Numbered from the stretch's first letter, positions 28,860 to 38,510 are shown. The stretch is DNA of 64,000 bases from Ensifer sp. LCM 4579 (GCF_001854885.1 NZ_MDDV01000057.1:38943-102942); one strand, 5' to 3'. Numbers and translations: made by a program. Notes: generated by a model not told the origin, from the sequence alone.

Positions 28860-29328
28860 CAAGCGACGCCCCCTTCGGTTTGAATGCTGAATTTGTTTCC
28901 CTTGCAAGTCGAGCTAATTGGGGCAAAAAATGGCGAAACCGTGCTTCAACCTTTAACTTTCCCTTAGGAATTATTGCGAAGCGGCAAAAATTAAAAATCA
29001 AAGATCGTTTGAATTGTTTTAGATGAATTGGAGAAGGTCTTAGAAATCAACGACTAAACGTCGCTGACGGCCGAGAGTCGGCGTCAGCCGTTGTTTCGAT
29101 GAAAAAGAATAATTTAAATTTTCGATTCCGAGGAGATGTCGCAGTCGGCAAAGGTTGTGTTTGGTCAGCTACCGCTGTGGTTGTGGTCGCTGCCTAAGTA
29201 TAGGCGGAAAGTTGGCAGTGTAGATCAGTCAAGGTGCGAGGGTAGAATCCTATACTTTCGGATGATCTGACAGGCTGCGCCCATGACAGATGAGATATAC
29301 TGTCGCAGGGATGCGCCGGTGGAAACGA
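28860..29328. other. AT-rich intergenic region with one hairpin
   Basis: 469 bases between the RlpA-like gene (reading away) and the epimerase gene, notably more AT-rich than the rest of the window. It contains a hairpin GCTGACGGCCGA / TCGGCGTCAGC (29068-29093), with one bulged base, followed by CGTTGTTTC. It could end a small RNA or belong to the rlpA leader. A 44-codon open frame at 29136-29270 is not supported. Confidence 0.4.
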
Positions 29329-30201
29329 CTATCCCCGCCAGGTGCCTGATGCCCACAACTGTACAAGCGAAACGCGATAGTTGGGGAAAGCGGGCTCGAA
29401 GCCGGCCTCTCGCAGCTTTGCGTTGGAAACACGCTTGTTTTCGCCGTAGAAGGAGCGCGCCATCTGGGAGAGATCGGCGGTTTCGAAGGGAACTTCCGGC
29501 GGCGGATCGACCCCCATCAGCCGGGCGGCTTCCGATACGACATCCTGCGGCGGCGCCGGTTCGTCGTCGGTGATGTTGTAGATCCCGCCGAGGCCACGCG
29601 TGGCAAGGAAGACTGCCGCCGCGCCGATATCCTCGACGCGGATGCGATTGAAGACCTGGTTCGGCTTTATGATCCGGTGGGCGGTTCCTGCGGCAAGATT
29701 GCGGAAGGCATTGCGGCCCGGACCGTAGATGCCGGCAAGCCTGAGCACGGCGACAGGGATTTCCTGCCGGGCACCGAAGTCGAGCCAGGCGTTCTCCGCC
29801 TCGACACGCTCCATCGAGCGCTGCGAGACCGGCCTGATCACCGTGTCTTCCGCAACCCAGGCGCCGCCATGATCGCCATAGACTCCGACAGTGGAGAGAT
29901 AACCGGCCCAGCAAAGATTCGGCAGGAGCCCGGCAAGCGGTGGTGTCCTGGCGCGGAACATCGGGTCGCCTTCCTGCCCCGGCGCGATGGACTGAACGAG
30001 GTGCGTCGCCCTTTTCATCGCTTGCGCCAGCGCGGCGGAGATTTCGTTTCCGTCGAAAAGGAGCGGATCGATGCCGGCGGCCTGCAGAGGCTGCAGCTTG
30101 TCTGGCGAACGGGTCGTCCCGGTCACCGATTGCGCTTCGGGCGCAAAGGCTTTGGCGATCGCCGTGCCGGAATAGCCGGCGCCAAGGATCAGGACATGCA
30201 T
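29329..30201 (-). CDS. NAD(P)-dependent epimerase/SDR-family protein
   Basis: 290-residue extended SDR-like protein. The Rossmann motif [18 protein letters not shown] begins the protein, [14 protein letters not shown] carries the serine/tyrosine region of the extended SDR active site in YeeZ-like form, and [17 protein letters not shown] is near the C-terminus. AGGAG lies 8 bases before the ATG. The start overlaps the queG stop by 13 bases, so queG and this gene are coupled. The function is unknown; it is often found beside queG in rhizobia (family recollection). Confidence 0.85.
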   Translation of the reverse strand: MHVLILGAGYSGTAIAKAFAPEAQSVTGTTRSPDKLQPLQAAGIDPLLFDGNEISAALAQAMKRATHLVQSIAPGQEGDPMFRARTPPLAGLLPNLCWAGYLSTVGVYGDHGGAWVAEDTVIRPVSQRSMERVEAENAWLDFGARQEIPVAVLRLAGIYGPGRNAFRNLAAGTAHRIIKPNQVFNRIRVEDIGAAAVFLATRGLGGIYNITDDEPAPPQDVVSEAARLMGVDPPPEVPFETADLSQMARSFYGENKRVSNAKLREAGFEPAFPNYRVSLVQLWASGTWRG

Positions 30202-31361
30202 CGGCTCACTCCTGCCATTTTCCATTCCGAAACAACCTCTTCGTCCGTCTCTGGCGGACATTTGCCCGCGAAAGCGATGAATTCTCCTTCCGGCATCAGC
30301 CGGGAAAGCGCCCAGACCGCCATGGCCCGGACCGTCGGCGAGGCGTCGCTTGTCAGGCCCTTGCAGGCGGAAACCAGGTCTTCTTCGCCGGAATTGCCGG
30401 CGGCGATCAAGACATTCCTGATGAAGCGGTCGCGCCCGATGCGTTTGACCGGAGAGCCTGAAAATAAGGCGCGAAAGGCGACATCGTCGAGCGTCAGCAG
30501 GAAGGCGAGCTCCGGCTGCTTGAGATCTTCGCGTGCCTTGAGCTTCATCTCGCGGGCCTCACGGGCGAACTTGTTCCATGGACAGGCGGCAAGACAATCG
30601 TCGCAGCCATAGATGCGGTTGCCGATCAGCGGACGCAACTCCGGTTCGATCCGACCCTTGTGCTCAATCGTCAGGTAGGAGATGCAGCGTCGCGCATCGA
30701 TCTGGTAGGGCGCCGGAAAGGCACCGGTCGGGCAGGCGTCGAGGCAGGCGCGGCAGGAACCGCAATGGTCGCGTTCGGGCGCGTCGATCTCGAGATCGGC
30801 GGTCGTGAACAGGCTGCCGAGGAAGAGCCAGGAGCCGAAGTCGCGGCTGACGAGATTGGTGTGCTTGCCCTGCCAGCCGAGGCCGGCCTGTTCCGCCAGC
30901 GGTTTTTCCATGACCGGGGCCGTGTCGACGAAAACCTTCACGTCCTCGCCGCAGCGGGCGGCAAAGCGCGTCGCGATCTCCTTGAGCCGTCCCTTCACGA
31001 CGTCGTGGTAGTCGCGGTTCTGTGCATAAACGGAGATGGCGCCGCGGTCGCGCCTTAGAAGGATGTCGCGCGGATCGGCGTCGGGGCCGTAGTTCATGCC
31101 GAGGAGGGCGATCGACCGGACCTCGCCCCAGAGGGCGCGCGGATCGGAGCGCCGTTCCGCCGTCTCTGCCAGCCATTCCATGGTCCCGTGACAGCCGGCG
31201 GAAAGGAAGGCCTTCAGTCGCTCCGGCGCACGCGGTATGGCGTCCGGCCGCGTGACGCGGCAGATGTCGAAACCCTTGGCCGCAGCCTCCTCCTTCAGGA
31301 AGGCGGTGAGCGTCCGTCGTTTCCTGTCCTGGTTCTCCGCCCTTTGAGCGTTGCCAGGCAT
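30189..31361 (-). CDS. queG: Epoxyqueuosine reductase
   Basis: 390-residue cobalamin- and iron-sulfur-dependent enzyme for the last step of queuosine synthesis in tRNA. Two [4Fe-4S] motifs are [16 protein letters not shown] and [16 protein letters not shown]. The N-terminal cobalamin-binding region contains [17 protein letters not shown] and [22 protein letters not shown]-like C-terminal region follows ([19 protein letters not shown]). Start at 31361: TAGGGG with 7-base spacing. It lies 10 bases after the GST-family gene. Confidence 0.96.
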   Translation of the reverse strand: MPGNAQRAENQDRKRRTLTAFLKEEAAAKGFDICRVTRPDAIPRAPERLKAFLSAGCHGTMEWLAETAERRSDPRALWGEVRSIALLGMNYGPDADPRDILLRRDRGAISVYAQNRDYHDVVKGRLKEIATRFAARCGEDVKVFVDTAPVMEKPLAEQAGLGWQGKHTNLVSRDFGSWLFLGSLFTTADLEIDAPERDHCGSCRACLDACPTGAFPAPYQIDARRCISYLTIEHKGRIEPELRPLIGNRIYGCDDCLAACPWNKFAREAREMKLKAREDLKQPELAFLLTLDDVAFRALFSGSPVKRIGRDRFIRNVLIAAGNSGEEDLVSACKGLTSDASPTVRAMAVWALSRLMPEGEFIAFAGKCPPETDEEVVSEWKMAGVSRCMS

Positions 31362-31371
31362 GGTCATGCCC

Positions 31372-32064
31372 CTAGAAGTCGAGATCCGCATAATGCGAGA
31401 CGGGGGTGACGCCGCGCACCCTTTCGCCAAGCAGCGGCCGGAAGGATGGTCGCGATTTGAGCCTCTGGTACCATTCCTTGGCGGCCGGCGAATCGGACCA
31501 GTCGATTTCGCCGAGATAGTCGAGCACCGAAATGGCGGCAGCCGCCGCAAGATCGGCATAGGAGATGCGGTCGCCGCCCAGCCAGGGGCGTGACCCGGCA
31601 AGCCAGGAAAGATACTTCATGTGCTGGCGGATGTTGTTGCGCGAGGTTCTGAGAATCTTCGAATCCGGTGCGCCGCCGCCCTGGTCCGGCCTCATCTGCA
31701 GCTTGAAAACGCGCTCGCGCACGAGCGGTCGCGTCACGTCGGCTTCCATCTTCTGCAGGAACCACTCCGTGAGGCGGCGGATTTCCGCCCGCTGGAACGG
31801 ATCCTCGGCCAGCAGCCGGCGGTCCCGCTTCATGATCCCGCTGGTTTCGTCCAGATATTCCGAAATGATCGTCGCGCCGCACAGCGCGCGCATGCTGTTG
31901 TCGACATAGACCGGCAGCGTGCCGGCCGGGTTGAGCGCCAGGAAGTCCCGCCGGTTCTCCCAGGGCTGCTCTTCGCAGAGTTCCGTCTGATAGCCATATT
32001 CGGAGAGAATAAGGCGTACGAACCGCGAGGCGGAAGACATGGGGTGATGATAAAGTGTCGGCAT
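31372..32064 (-). CDS. Glutathione S-transferase family protein
   Basis: 230 residues. The N-terminal thioredoxin-like domain begins [20 protein letters not shown], with a serine or tyrosine as likely catalytic residue and no cysteine at that site, unlike the GST at 6.1 kb. [11 protein letters not shown] binds glutathione. The C-terminal helices include [23 protein letters not shown]. It heads an operon with queG and the epimerase. The link to queuosine is only positional. Confidence 0.9.
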   Translation of the reverse strand: MPTLYHHPMSSASRFVRLILSEYGYQTELCEEQPWENRRDFLALNPAGTLPVYVDNSMRALCGATIISEYLDETSGIMKRDRRLLAEDPFQRAEIRRLTEWFLQKMEADVTRPLVRERVFKLQMRPDQGGGAPDSKILRTSRNNIRQHMKYLSWLAGSRPWLGGDRISYADLAAAAAISVLDYLGEIDWSDSPAAKEWYQRLKSRPSFRPLLGERVRGVTPVSHYADLDF

Positions 32065-32078
32065 CGGTCAAAGATTTT

Positions 32079-32103
32079 GAGCTGTCTTGAGTGAGCTGTC
32101 TTG
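32079..32103. repeat. Tandem GAGCTGTCTTG repeat upstream of gst, opposite uppP
   Basis: Two exact copies of an 11-base word (32079-32089, 32093-32103) at a 14-base period in the divergent gst/uppP promoter region. A palindrome GAGAATCGCAATTCTC (32183-32198) is nearer uppP. A regulatory role is only possible. Confidence 0.3.
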
Positions 32104-32233
32104 GGAATGTCAGCATCGCGGCATATGCGTCTGGCCACGGCTCGTTGTAAGGAGCTATAGGTAGTTCAGGTGGCAAACACAAGAGAATCGCAATTCTCGT
32201 CTCAAATCCCACTACATCAGGAATATCTTACAT

Positions 32234-33040
32234 ATGGCGGATCAATCGATCATCAGCGCGCTTGTTCTCGGGCTCATCGAGGGGCTTACGGAGTTCATTC
32301 CCGTCTCGTCGACGGCGCATGTCCTGCTTGCCGGCCACTTTCTCGGCTTCAAGTCGCCCGGGAACACATTTGCTGTTCTTATCCAGCTCGGCGCGATTCT
32401 CGCGATCCTGCTCGTCTATTTCCAGAAACTCCTGTCGATCGCGCTGGCCCTGCCAGCAAGTGCGCAAGCACGCCGTTTCGTTCTCTCGGTTCTGCTCGCC
32501 TTCCTGCCGGCAGCCGTCATCGGTGCGGCGGCGCATGACTTCATCAAGTCGGTCCTGTTCGAGACGCCGATGCTGATCTGCGTCGTGCTGATCGTCGGCG
32601 GCATCATCCTCTATGTCATCGACCATCTTCCGCTGAGGCCGCGCTACACCGACGTCTTCCACTATCCGCCGTCGCTCGCCTTCAAAATCGGCCTGTTCCA
32701 ATGCCTGGCGATGATCCCGGGAACCTCGCGCTCCGGTGCGACGATCGCCGGCGCCCTCTTGATGGGAACGGACAAGCGCTCGGCCGCCGAATTTTCCTTC
32801 TTTCTCGCCATGCCGACCATGCTCGGCGCCTTCACCCTCGATCTCTACAAGAACCGCAACGCGCTTTCCTTCGATGATGTCGGCCTGATCACTGTCGGCT
32901 TCGTTGCCGCATTCGTTGCCGGGATTTTCGTCGTGCGCTCGCTGCTCGATTTCGTCTCGCATCGCGGCTTCACGCCTTTCGCCATCTGGCGCATTCTCGT
33001 CGGTATCGCCGGCCTGATCGGCCTTTGGCTGATTGGATGA
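32234..33040 (+). CDS. uppP: Undecaprenyl-diphosphate phosphatase
   Basis: 268-residue integral inner-membrane enzyme (BacA) that recycles undecaprenyl pyrophosphate for peptidoglycan and O-antigen synthesis. The two catalytic motifs are present: [14 protein letters not shown] (residues 16-29) and [19 protein letters not shown]. About eight TM segments can be traced. Overproduction of this family confers bacitracin tolerance. The ATG lacks a strong ribosome site. Confidence 0.97.
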   Translation: MADQSIISALVLGLIEGLTEFIPVSSTAHVLLAGHFLGFKSPGNTFAVLIQLGAILAILLVYFQKLLSIALALPASAQARRFVLSVLLAFLPAAVIGAAAHDFIKSVLFETPMLICVVLIVGGIILYVIDHLPLRPRYTDVFHYPPSLAFKIGLFQCLAMIPGTSRSGATIAGALLMGTDKRSAAEFSFFLAMPTMLGAFTLDLYKNRNALSFDDVGLITVGFVAAFVAGIFVVRSLLDFVSHRGFTPFAIWRILVGIAGLIGLWLIG

Positions 33041-33045
33041 TCGCG

Positions 33046-33087
33046 CAAAAATAAAGCCGCATGCGTCCCTTTCGAAACGCATGCGGC
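33046..33087 (-). terminator. Rho-independent terminator, minus strand
   Basis: Perfect 11-bp stem GCCGCATGCGT / ACGCATGCGGC with loop, and on the minus strand a TTTATTTTT tract right after it. It ends the transcript of the small exported protein gene and may also help stop uppP reading from the other side. Confidence 0.85.
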
Positions 33088-33161
33088 CCTGGCCCCCGCC
33101 AAAATAAGAAATGTCTCTGTCCTCAGTCGCCCCTGCCGTGGCGGGGCGGGACAAGGTCGGC

Positions 33162-33323
33162 TCAGTTGCCGGAAGAGGCAACCGACGCCGTCGTGCACGG
33201 GTCGACGCCGTAAGCGGGCGTGCAGCCCTTGCTGCTGCTTGCAACGGTACTCGGTGCCATGAATGAGCCAGCCAGAATGATCATTGCCGCAGACGCAAAA
33301 AAGATTGCGATCGACTTGCCCAT
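33162..33323 (-). CDS. Small exported protein of 53 residues, two-cysteine
   Basis: Begins MGKSIAIFFASAAMIILAGS, a clear signal peptide or anchor, followed by a short serine-rich linker (VASSSKG) and CTPAYGVDPCTTASVASSGN. Two cysteines nine residues apart could form a disulphide. AAAGG lies about 10 bases before the ATG and a canonical terminator follows at 33046-33087, so it is a real transcription unit although very short. I do not recognise the family. Confidence 0.7.
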   Translation of the reverse strand: MGKSIAIFFASAAMIILAGSFMAPSTVASSSKGCTPAYGVDPCTTASVASSGN

Positions 33324-33499
33324 GGGACGGTATGCCTTTCGAGTGTGATGTTGGCACCGGCTGTGTTTGCCGGGCCGCGCGATGCGAGCGCTGTTTATTC
33401 GCCGGTCATGTCATGATCAATATCAGGACATGCTGAATCCAGGGTAAATCACATACAGGTTTGCGACTGCGGCAGAATTGCAACGGTGTTGCTGTCCGG

Positions 33500-33531
33500 C
33501 AACAGAAAGCCACCGGCACATCTCCGGCGGC
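33500..33531 (-). terminator. Candidate terminator after the NDUFA9-like gene
   Basis: On the minus strand GCCGCCGG-AGATGTG-CCGGTGGC forms an 8-bp stem (one G-U pair) followed by TTTCTGTT, starting 32 bases after the stop. The T-run is modest. Confidence 0.45.
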
Positions 33532-33562
33532 TTCGATGCGTTCGCCTGTTGCTGCGGTTCGA

Positions 33563-34543
33563 TCAGGCGGCACGGCCGCCGCGCGTATACTGTCCCTGCG
33601 GACGATAGCGAACCAGATAGGTGGGCAGGATCGCTTCGAGCATCGTGGGTGCGATGCCGATGCCGGCGAGCGTCCGTCCTTCGGCCTCCGCCTTGTCGGA
33701 GATCACATTGTCGGATTTCAGCAACACCACCTGGTCGGCGGTTATCGGCGGCGCGATGAAGGGCACCAGCGAGGCGATGCGTCCGAGAAGCGAGGCGATG
33801 CCGAAGGGGAGAGACAGGAATGAGCGCTTTCGGTCGATCGTCTTCAGCATCAATTCGAGACAGTCGCGGAAGGACAGCACTTGCGGCCCGCCGAGCTCGT
33901 AGATCGTGCCGCCCGAAAGCTTGCCTTCGACGGCGCGGGCGACTGCCTCGGCCACGTCGCCCACATAGACCGGCTGGAACCTGGTGCGACCGCCGCCGAT
34001 CAGCGGCAGGACGGGCGAGAAGCGCGCCATCTCTGCGAACTTGTTGAAGAAACCGTCCTCCGGGCCGAAGATGATAGACGGGCGGAGGATGATCGCCCCG
34101 GGCACGGTATCGAGAACCGCCAGTTCGGCGCGGCCCTTGGTGCGGGCGTAGTCGGATTGGGATTTCGGATCGGCGCCGATCGCCGATATATGGGTCAGCG
34201 TTGCACCGGCCCCACGAGCCGCTTCGGCGACGGCACGGGCACCGAACTCCTGCACGGCGTCGAAGCTGTTGCGCCCGCTTTCGAAAAGGACGCCCACGCA
34301 ATTGATCACGTGGTCGGCGCCCTCGACGGCGCGGTCCACCGATTTGCGGTAGCGCAGATTGGCCTGGACGCAGACGATCTGGCCGACATTGCCGAGCGGC
34401 TGAAGATGGCCGGCGAGATCCGGCCGGCGAACCGCGACGCGGATGCGGTAGCCCCGGCGGGCGAGCGCGCGCACCACATGACGGCCGACAAATCCGGATC
34501 CGCCGAAAATCGTCACCAGCGGCGGAAGGTTGGACAAGGTCAT
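33563..34543 (-). CDS. Complex I NDUFA9-like NAD(P)-binding protein
   Basis: 326-residue atypical SDR. The nucleotide-binding loop TIFGGSGFVGRHVVRALARR opens the protein. HISAIGADPKSQSDYARTKG holds the serine and the YxxxK-like pair, and PSIIFGPEDGFFNKFAEMARF is typical of the complex I NDUFA9 assembly group. It may associate with the inner-membrane face of NADH dehydrogenase or act in quinone biology; no nuo genes are nearby. AGGAG lies 11 bases upstream of the ATG. Confidence 0.88.
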   Translation of the reverse strand: MTLSNLPPLVTIFGGSGFVGRHVVRALARRGYRIRVAVRRPDLAGHLQPLGNVGQIVCVQANLRYRKSVDRAVEGADHVINCVGVLFESGRNSFDAVQEFGARAVAEAARGAGATLTHISAIGADPKSQSDYARTKGRAELAVLDTVPGAIILRPSIIFGPEDGFFNKFAEMARFSPVLPLIGGGRTRFQPVYVGDVAEAVARAVEGKLSGGTIYELGGPQVLSFRDCLELMLKTIDRKRSFLSLPFGIASLLGRIASLVPFIAPPITADQVVLLKSDNVISDKAEAEGRTLAGIGIAPTMLEAILPTYLVRYRPQGQYTRGGRAA

Positions 34544-34674
34544 GGGAAACGCACTCCTGATTTCATGGGCGAGAATGCTTGCTACATATCGCAAGCGGCG
34601 GGCGAGGTGAAGGCCAATCCGCACACACCTGCCCGTCCATTTTCACTGCCCTTGCAACGCCGGAGCAGCGCGCC

Positions 34675-34962
34675 TCAGGCGCCCTCCACGACCACCATTT
34701 CCGCATCGGCGACCTCCTGGCGGATGGCTGCGGCGATCTGGTATTCCGGCGAGTTGTAGCAGTCGATGGCAGCCTGAAAGGAAGGAAACTCGATCACCAC
34801 GTTGCGGCTTCGCACGGCACCCTCGAGGCGATGGAACTGGCCGCCGCGGGCGAGAAAGGTCGCACCGTATTTTTCGAAGGCGGGTTTCGCTGCTGCGACA
34901 TAATCCTTGTAACGGTCGGGGTCTCTTATATCGACCCGAGCAATCCAGTATCCCTTGGCCAT
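34675..34962 (-). CDS. DUF1330 domain-containing protein
   Basis: 95-residue dimeric alpha/beta-barrel (ferredoxin-like) protein. The family opening MAKGYWIARVDIRDPDRYKDY is followed by YGATFLARGGQFHRLEG and FPSFQAAIDCYNSPEYQIA. No catalytic residue is agreed for the family. GAGGAG precedes the start. A RIME-like composite lies upstream, between it and pyrF. Confidence 0.9.
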   Translation of the reverse strand: MAKGYWIARVDIRDPDRYKDYVAAAKPAFEKYGATFLARGGQFHRLEGAVRSRNVVIEFPSFQAAIDCYNSPEYQIAAAIRQEVADAEMVVVEGA

Positions 34963-34996
34963 TTCGAACTCCTCGTCGCTCTGCGAAGCGCATGAC

Positions 34997-35090
34997 GGCG
35001 CCGCGCGTCGTTTGAAGCGCGCGAGGGCCGCTGCAGCACCTTGAATTACCACATGTTTTTTGCCTGGGCCCGACAAAGGGAACATGCAGG
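34997..35090. repeat. RIME-like composite repeat, copy 5
   Basis: Reverse-oriented: GCGCCGCGCGTCG, then GCGCGCGAGGGCCGCTGCAGC, then CACCTTGAATTACCACATG and the distal palindrome ending GGGAACATGCAG. It lies upstream of the DUF1330 gene. Confidence 0.8.
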
Positions 35091-35164
35091 AGGTGGCTAC
35101 TTTCGGCAAATCGGGGACAAGGTCAAGCGCCGGCTTCGCTGAACTGTTGTTTTTTCGGTGCGGC

Positions 35165-35869
35165 TCAACCGGAAAGCGCGCCCGCCATCTCGGCGAGTAT
35201 TGCGCGGCTCGCGGCAAGCGGATCGGGTGCCTTGACGATCGGCCGTCCGACCACGAGATGGCTGGATCCGGCCCGGATGGCGTCGCCCGGCGTCATCACT
35301 CGCTTCTGGTCGCCTCTCTCCGCACCGGCGGGGCGGATACCGGGTGTCACCAGCGCCATGTCAGGGCCGATGATCCGGCGGACGGCGCCGGCCTCTTCCG
35401 CGGAACAAACGATGCCACCCATGCCAGCGGAACGAGCCTGCTCGGCGCGGCGCAGGACCAGCGTGTGCGGGTCGTATTCATATCCGGCGTCAATCACATC
35501 CTGCTCGTCCATCGAGGTGAGCACGGTGACGCCGAGAAGGCAGAGATCGGATCCCCTGGCTGCCTCCACGGCCGCCTTCATCGCCTTCGGATAGGCATGG
35601 AGCGTCAGCATCGACATGCCCATTTTGACGATGTTCTCCACGCCTTTCGCCACCGTATTGTCGATGTCGAGCAGCTTCATGTCGAGGAAGACCCTCTTGC
35701 CGGCGGCAGCGAGATCACGCGCGAATTCGAGCCCGCCGTCAAAGACGAGCTGATAGCCAATCTTGTAGAAGACGACCTCCTCGCCGAGGGTCGCGACGAT
35801 TTTCTCCGCTTCCGAGACGGTCGGAAGGTCAAGGCCGACAATCAATCGGTCACGCGCATTCATGCTCAT
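35165..35869 (-). CDS. pyrF: Orotidine 5'-phosphate decarboxylase
   Basis: 234-residue TIM-barrel enzyme producing UMP, the last step of pyrimidine synthesis. [17 protein letters not shown] starts the barrel, [17 protein letters not shown] has the catalytic Asp-Lys-Asp triad, and [19 protein letters not shown] with [12 protein letters not shown] binds phosphate. The start ATG at 35869 has AGGGG upstream; a second ATG two codons on is possible. It follows the phosphatase-like gene by 7 bases. Confidence 0.97.
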   Translation of the reverse strand: MSMNARDRLIVGLDLPTVSEAEKIVATLGEEVVFYKIGYQLVFDGGLEFARDLAAAGKRVFLDMKLLDIDNTVAKGVENIVKMGMSMLTLHAYPKAMKAAVEAARGSDLCLLGVTVLTSMDEQDVIDAGYEYDPHTLVLRRAEQARSAGMGGIVCSAEEAGAVRRIIGPDMALVTPGIRPAGAERGDQKRVMTPGDAIRAGSSHLVVGRPIVKAPDPLAASRAILAEMAGALSG

Positions 35870-35876
35870 GTCGAGA

Positions 35877-36458
35877 CTACCCCTGCCAGAATTCCATCGC
35901 GGTCCAGTCGCACGTGACGGCGCGGTCCGCAAGGCGAAAAGCAAAGAGATTGCCGCCGCCCGGCAGTTGATCGGCGCTACGCGCGATCGCAGTAGCCGTC
36001 ATCCGGCATTTCAGGAGGGTGCCGACGCCGCCATGGCCGACAAAGGCGATCGGCACGGTCGGGTCGTGACGCTCGAGGATGTAGAAGACGGCCCTCGAAA
36101 TGCGCATCTGGGCGTCGAGTGCCCGCTCCCAGCCCATGAAGCTCTCTTCGGGATGGGCGAAGAAGCGGTCCGCCGCCTTCTCGAACTCGTCCGGCGGAAG
36201 AAAGCCGGTAGACGAACGATCGTTTTCGCCCATCTCCTCGTCGGTTTCGACGGGAATGCCCGCGGCGTCCGCCAATATTGCCGCGGTTTCGAGCGCCTTC
36301 CTTTCCGTGCTGGAGATGATGCGGCCGAGCAGCCGGACCCAAGGCTGTCCGGCCGTCATGCGCGTACGCTCCCGCCCGAGATCGGAAAGACTCCATTGCG
36401 GCACGGGAACATCAGGATCGATCCGGACCTGCGGATGGGTGAGGTAGACGCCGAACAT
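35877..36458 (-). CDS. Histidine phosphatase superfamily protein with altered RHG motif
   Basis: 193 residues. Phosphoglycerate-mutase-like fold: GVYLTHPQV replaces the usual (L/V)xRHG-E, keeping the phospho-accepting histidine but losing the arginine and glycine. [18 protein letters not shown] and the second catalytic histidine in [15 protein letters not shown] are normal. It could be an atypical or weak phosphatase. Upstream is pmtA (15 bases) and downstream pyrF (7 bases), so the three are likely one operon. Confidence 0.85.
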   Translation of the reverse strand: MFGVYLTHPQVRIDPDVPVPQWSLSDLGRERTRMTAGQPWVRLLGRIISSTERKALETAAILADAAGIPVETDEEMGENDRSSTGFLPPDEFEKAADRFFAHPEESFMGWERALDAQMRISRAVFYILERHDPTVPIAFVGHGGVGTLLKCRMTATAIARSADQLPGGGNLFAFRLADRAVTCDWTAMEFWQG

Positions 36459-36473
36459 GGGCCCCGCGCCGGG

Positions 36474-37076
36474 TCAATGGGTGCGGCTATAGACCCAGAG
36501 TTGCGCCGGCGGAATGTTTCGGACGACGAAGTCGAAATGCTGGATGCGATAGCGATCCGGCACGGCGACGACCGGCGAGAGCGGTCCATAGGAGATCTGC
36601 ACCACCGGCCGTCCCACGGGAATGCGTGAAAGCAGATCCTCGATCAGCGTCACACGGCGATGCATCGGAAAATTCAGCAGCGGCACGGCTGAGATGACGC
36701 TGTCGAACTGCTGGTCCGTGAAGGCCCCCAGCGTGTGCGAGAGATCGAAGGCATCGCCGTTGATGAAGTTGACGTCGGGGAATTGCGCCCTCAACTGATT
36801 GAAGAAGTCGGTGGAATATTCCACCGAAACCAGTTTTTCGGGCGCCACGCCGCGCTCCAGGATCGCCTTGGTGATGACGCCCGTGCCTGGGCCGAGCTCG
36901 AGAACCGGCAGGCCCGAACGCGGGTTGACGACGCTCGCCATGCGGCGCGCGGTGAACGAGGACGTGGGCAGGATCGCGCCGACGGCGCGGCTATTGCTCA
37001 TCCAGCCCTTGAAGAAGCGGATTTCCTCGTCGAACTTCCGGCCGAACCGTTCCTTAACCTTCAAGCGCAAGCTCAT
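36474..37076 (-). CDS. pmtA: Phosphatidylethanolamine N-methyltransferase, PmtA type
   Basis: 200-residue soluble SAM-dependent enzyme. The rhizobial (Sinorhizobium-type) PmtA is expected to methylate phosphatidylethanolamine three times to phosphatidylcholine. Family marks: MSLRLKVKERFGRKFDEE with the membrane-associating N-terminal helix, AVGAILPTSSFTARRMAS, motif I LELGPGTGVITKAIL and VSVEYSTDFFNQLRAQFPD. The C-terminal QISYGPLSPVVAVPDRYR fits. It is at the top of an operon with a phosphatase-like gene and pyrF. PC synthesis is needed for normal symbiosis in rhizobia. Confidence 0.85.
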   Translation of the reverse strand: MSLRLKVKERFGRKFDEEIRFFKGWMSNSRAVGAILPTSSFTARRMASVVNPRSGLPVLELGPGTGVITKAILERGVAPEKLVSVEYSTDFFNQLRAQFPDVNFINGDAFDLSHTLGAFTDQQFDSVISAVPLLNFPMHRRVTLIEDLLSRIPVGRPVVQISYGPLSPVVAVPDRYRIQHFDFVVRNIPPAQLWVYSRTH

Positions 37077-37197
37077 AGAATTCCCTCGACCTCCTCGATG
37101 TCAGCTCTCCCCCTGCTGGCTGATTCGCCGAGCGTGAGTGCGTGTTCGTTCATAATGTGCTCCTATATGCGGCGAAAACAAGTCTGTCTGCGCCTGC

Positions 37198-37302
37198 TGC
37201 ATGTTTCCCCAGATCCTTTCCATTTAGGGATGAAAGACGCGGCACTTCGAAGTGCTGCTTGCGACCTTCGCGCGTCTAAAATGACGCGCAACGTCGCAAT
37301 GC
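37198..37302. repeat. RIME-like composite repeat, copy 6
   Basis: TGCATGTTTCCCCAGATCC, then GGCACTTCGAAGTGCTGC, then TGCGACCTTCGCGCGTCT with mate ATGACGCGCAACGTCGCA. It has the same part order as the copies at 15.4 and 16.7 kb. Confidence 0.82.
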
Positions 37303-37336
37303 ATGAGAATCGGCAGTAGCGCGGCGAAGGGACATG

Positions 37337-37366
37337 AAAAAACCCGCCATGCGAAAGCAGGGCGGG
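37337..37366 (-). terminator. Rho-independent terminator of dnaN
   Basis: On the minus strand CCCGCC-CTGC-TTTC-GCAT-GGCGGG stems with an inner TGC/GCA pair, followed by a run of six T. It starts 25 bases after the dnaN stop. Confidence 0.9.
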
Positions 37367-37391
37367 CTCCATTGCAGGGCTTCCTCTATTT

Positions 37392-38510
37392 TCAAACACG
37401 CATTGGCATCAGCACATAGAGCGCGTCGTCGCCGGCAAGATCGCGCACCAGCGTCGGAGAACCGGGATCCGCGAGCATGAACACCGCATCGTTGCCGGTC
37501 AGTTGGGACGTTATGTCGAGCAGATATTTGGCGTTGAATCCGATCTCGAGAGGATCGCCTTCGTAGCCGACCGGCAACTCTTCCGTGGCGCTGCCCGAGT
37601 CCGGATTGTTGACGGTCAGCGTCATCTGGCCATCATTGAGAGCCAGTTTCACGGCGCGGCCGCGCTCCGAGGAGATAGTCGATACGCGATCGACGGCCTG
37701 GGCGAAGGACTGGCAATCGACGCGCAGCTCCTTGTCGTTGTTCGCCGGGATGACGCGCTGATAGTCGGGGAAGGTCCCGTCGATCAGCTTCGACGTCATG
37801 ATGATCGAGGCGATCGTCAGCCGAATTTTCGCATCGGAGACTTCGACCGTCACCACCACGTCGGGATTGTCGAGCAGTTTTTGCAATTCGCTGACCGTCT
37901 TGCGCGGAATGATGATGCCGGGCATGCCCTCCGAGCCCGCGGGCGCTTCGACGTCGGCGCGGGCGAGGCGATGCCCGTCGGTGGCAACCGCGCGCAGCTT
38001 CAATTCGCCTTTGTTCTCGACGGTGTGAATGAAGATGCCGTTCAAGTAGTAACGGGTCTCCTCGGTCGAGATCGCGAACTGCGTCCGGTCGATCAGCATC
38101 TTGAGGTCGGTCGCCTTCAGGCGGAAGGAATGCGAGAAGCTGCCGGCGGTCAGGTCCGGAAAGTCCGATTGCGGCAGGCATTGCAGCGAGAACTTCGAGC
38201 GGCCGGAGGCGACCGTCATTGCCGTACCCTCGGCATTGGTCGCCAGCAGCACTTCCGATCCGTCCGGCAGCTTGCGGACGATATCGTAGAGCAGGTGGGC
38301 CGGGACGGTGGTGGCGCCCGGCTGCTCCACCTGGGCCGGCGTCGCCTCGGTGATTTCGAGGTCGAGGTCGGTGGCCTTCATTTCGAGGCTCGCACCATCC
38401 GAGCGCAACAGCACGTTCGAGAGGATCGGGATCGTGTTTCGCCGTTCGACCACGCGGTGGACATGGTTCAGCGATTTCAAAAGATTGGACCGCTCGAGAG
38501 TAATGCGCAT
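37392..38510 (-). CDS. dnaN: DNA polymerase III beta subunit (sliding clamp)
   Basis: 372-residue ring-forming clamp, three similar subdomains of about 120 residues. MRITLERSNLLKSLNHVHRV begins the first, ATDGHRLARADVEAP marks the middle domain, and the protein ends with ALYVLMPMRV, which forms the peptide-binding pocket for polymerases and mismatch repair. It is a single gene, not next to dnaA or recF as in many bacteria; separation from dnaA is normal in rhizobia. Confidence 0.98.
   Translation of the reverse strand: MRITLERSNLLKSLNHVHRVVERRNTIPILSNVLLRSDGASLEMKATDLDLEITEATPAQVEQPGATTVPAHLLYDIVRKLPDGSEVLLATNAEGTAMTVASGRSKFSLQCLPQSDFPDLTAGSFSHSFRLKATDLKMLIDRTQFAISTEETRYYLNGIFIHTVENKGELKLRAVATDGHRLARADVEAPAGSEGMPGIIIPRKTVSELQKLLDNPDVVVTVEVSDAKIRLTIASIIMTSKLIDGTFPDYQRVIPANNDKELRVDCQSFAQAVDRVSTISSERGRAVKLALNDGQMTLTVNNPDSGSATEELPVGYEGDPLEIGFNAKYLLDITSQLTGNDAVFMLADPGSPTLVRDLAGDDALYVLMPMRV

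Larger units (their letters stand above)
37077..37391. other. pmtA-dnaN intergenic region holding a repeat and a terminator
   Basis: 315 bases between the pmtA start and the dnaN stop. The contents are a RIME-like composite (37198-37302) and the dnaN terminator (37337-37366). The first 110 bases next to pmtA should hold its promoter; I see no convincing -35/-10 pair there. Confidence 0.6.

Noticed and set aside
29136-29270. 44-codon plus-strand open frame (MSQSAKVVFGQLPLWLWSLP at its start)
   Set aside because: The AGGAG lies directly against the ATG, too close to act, and codon use and composition match random AT-rich DNA; no supporting context.
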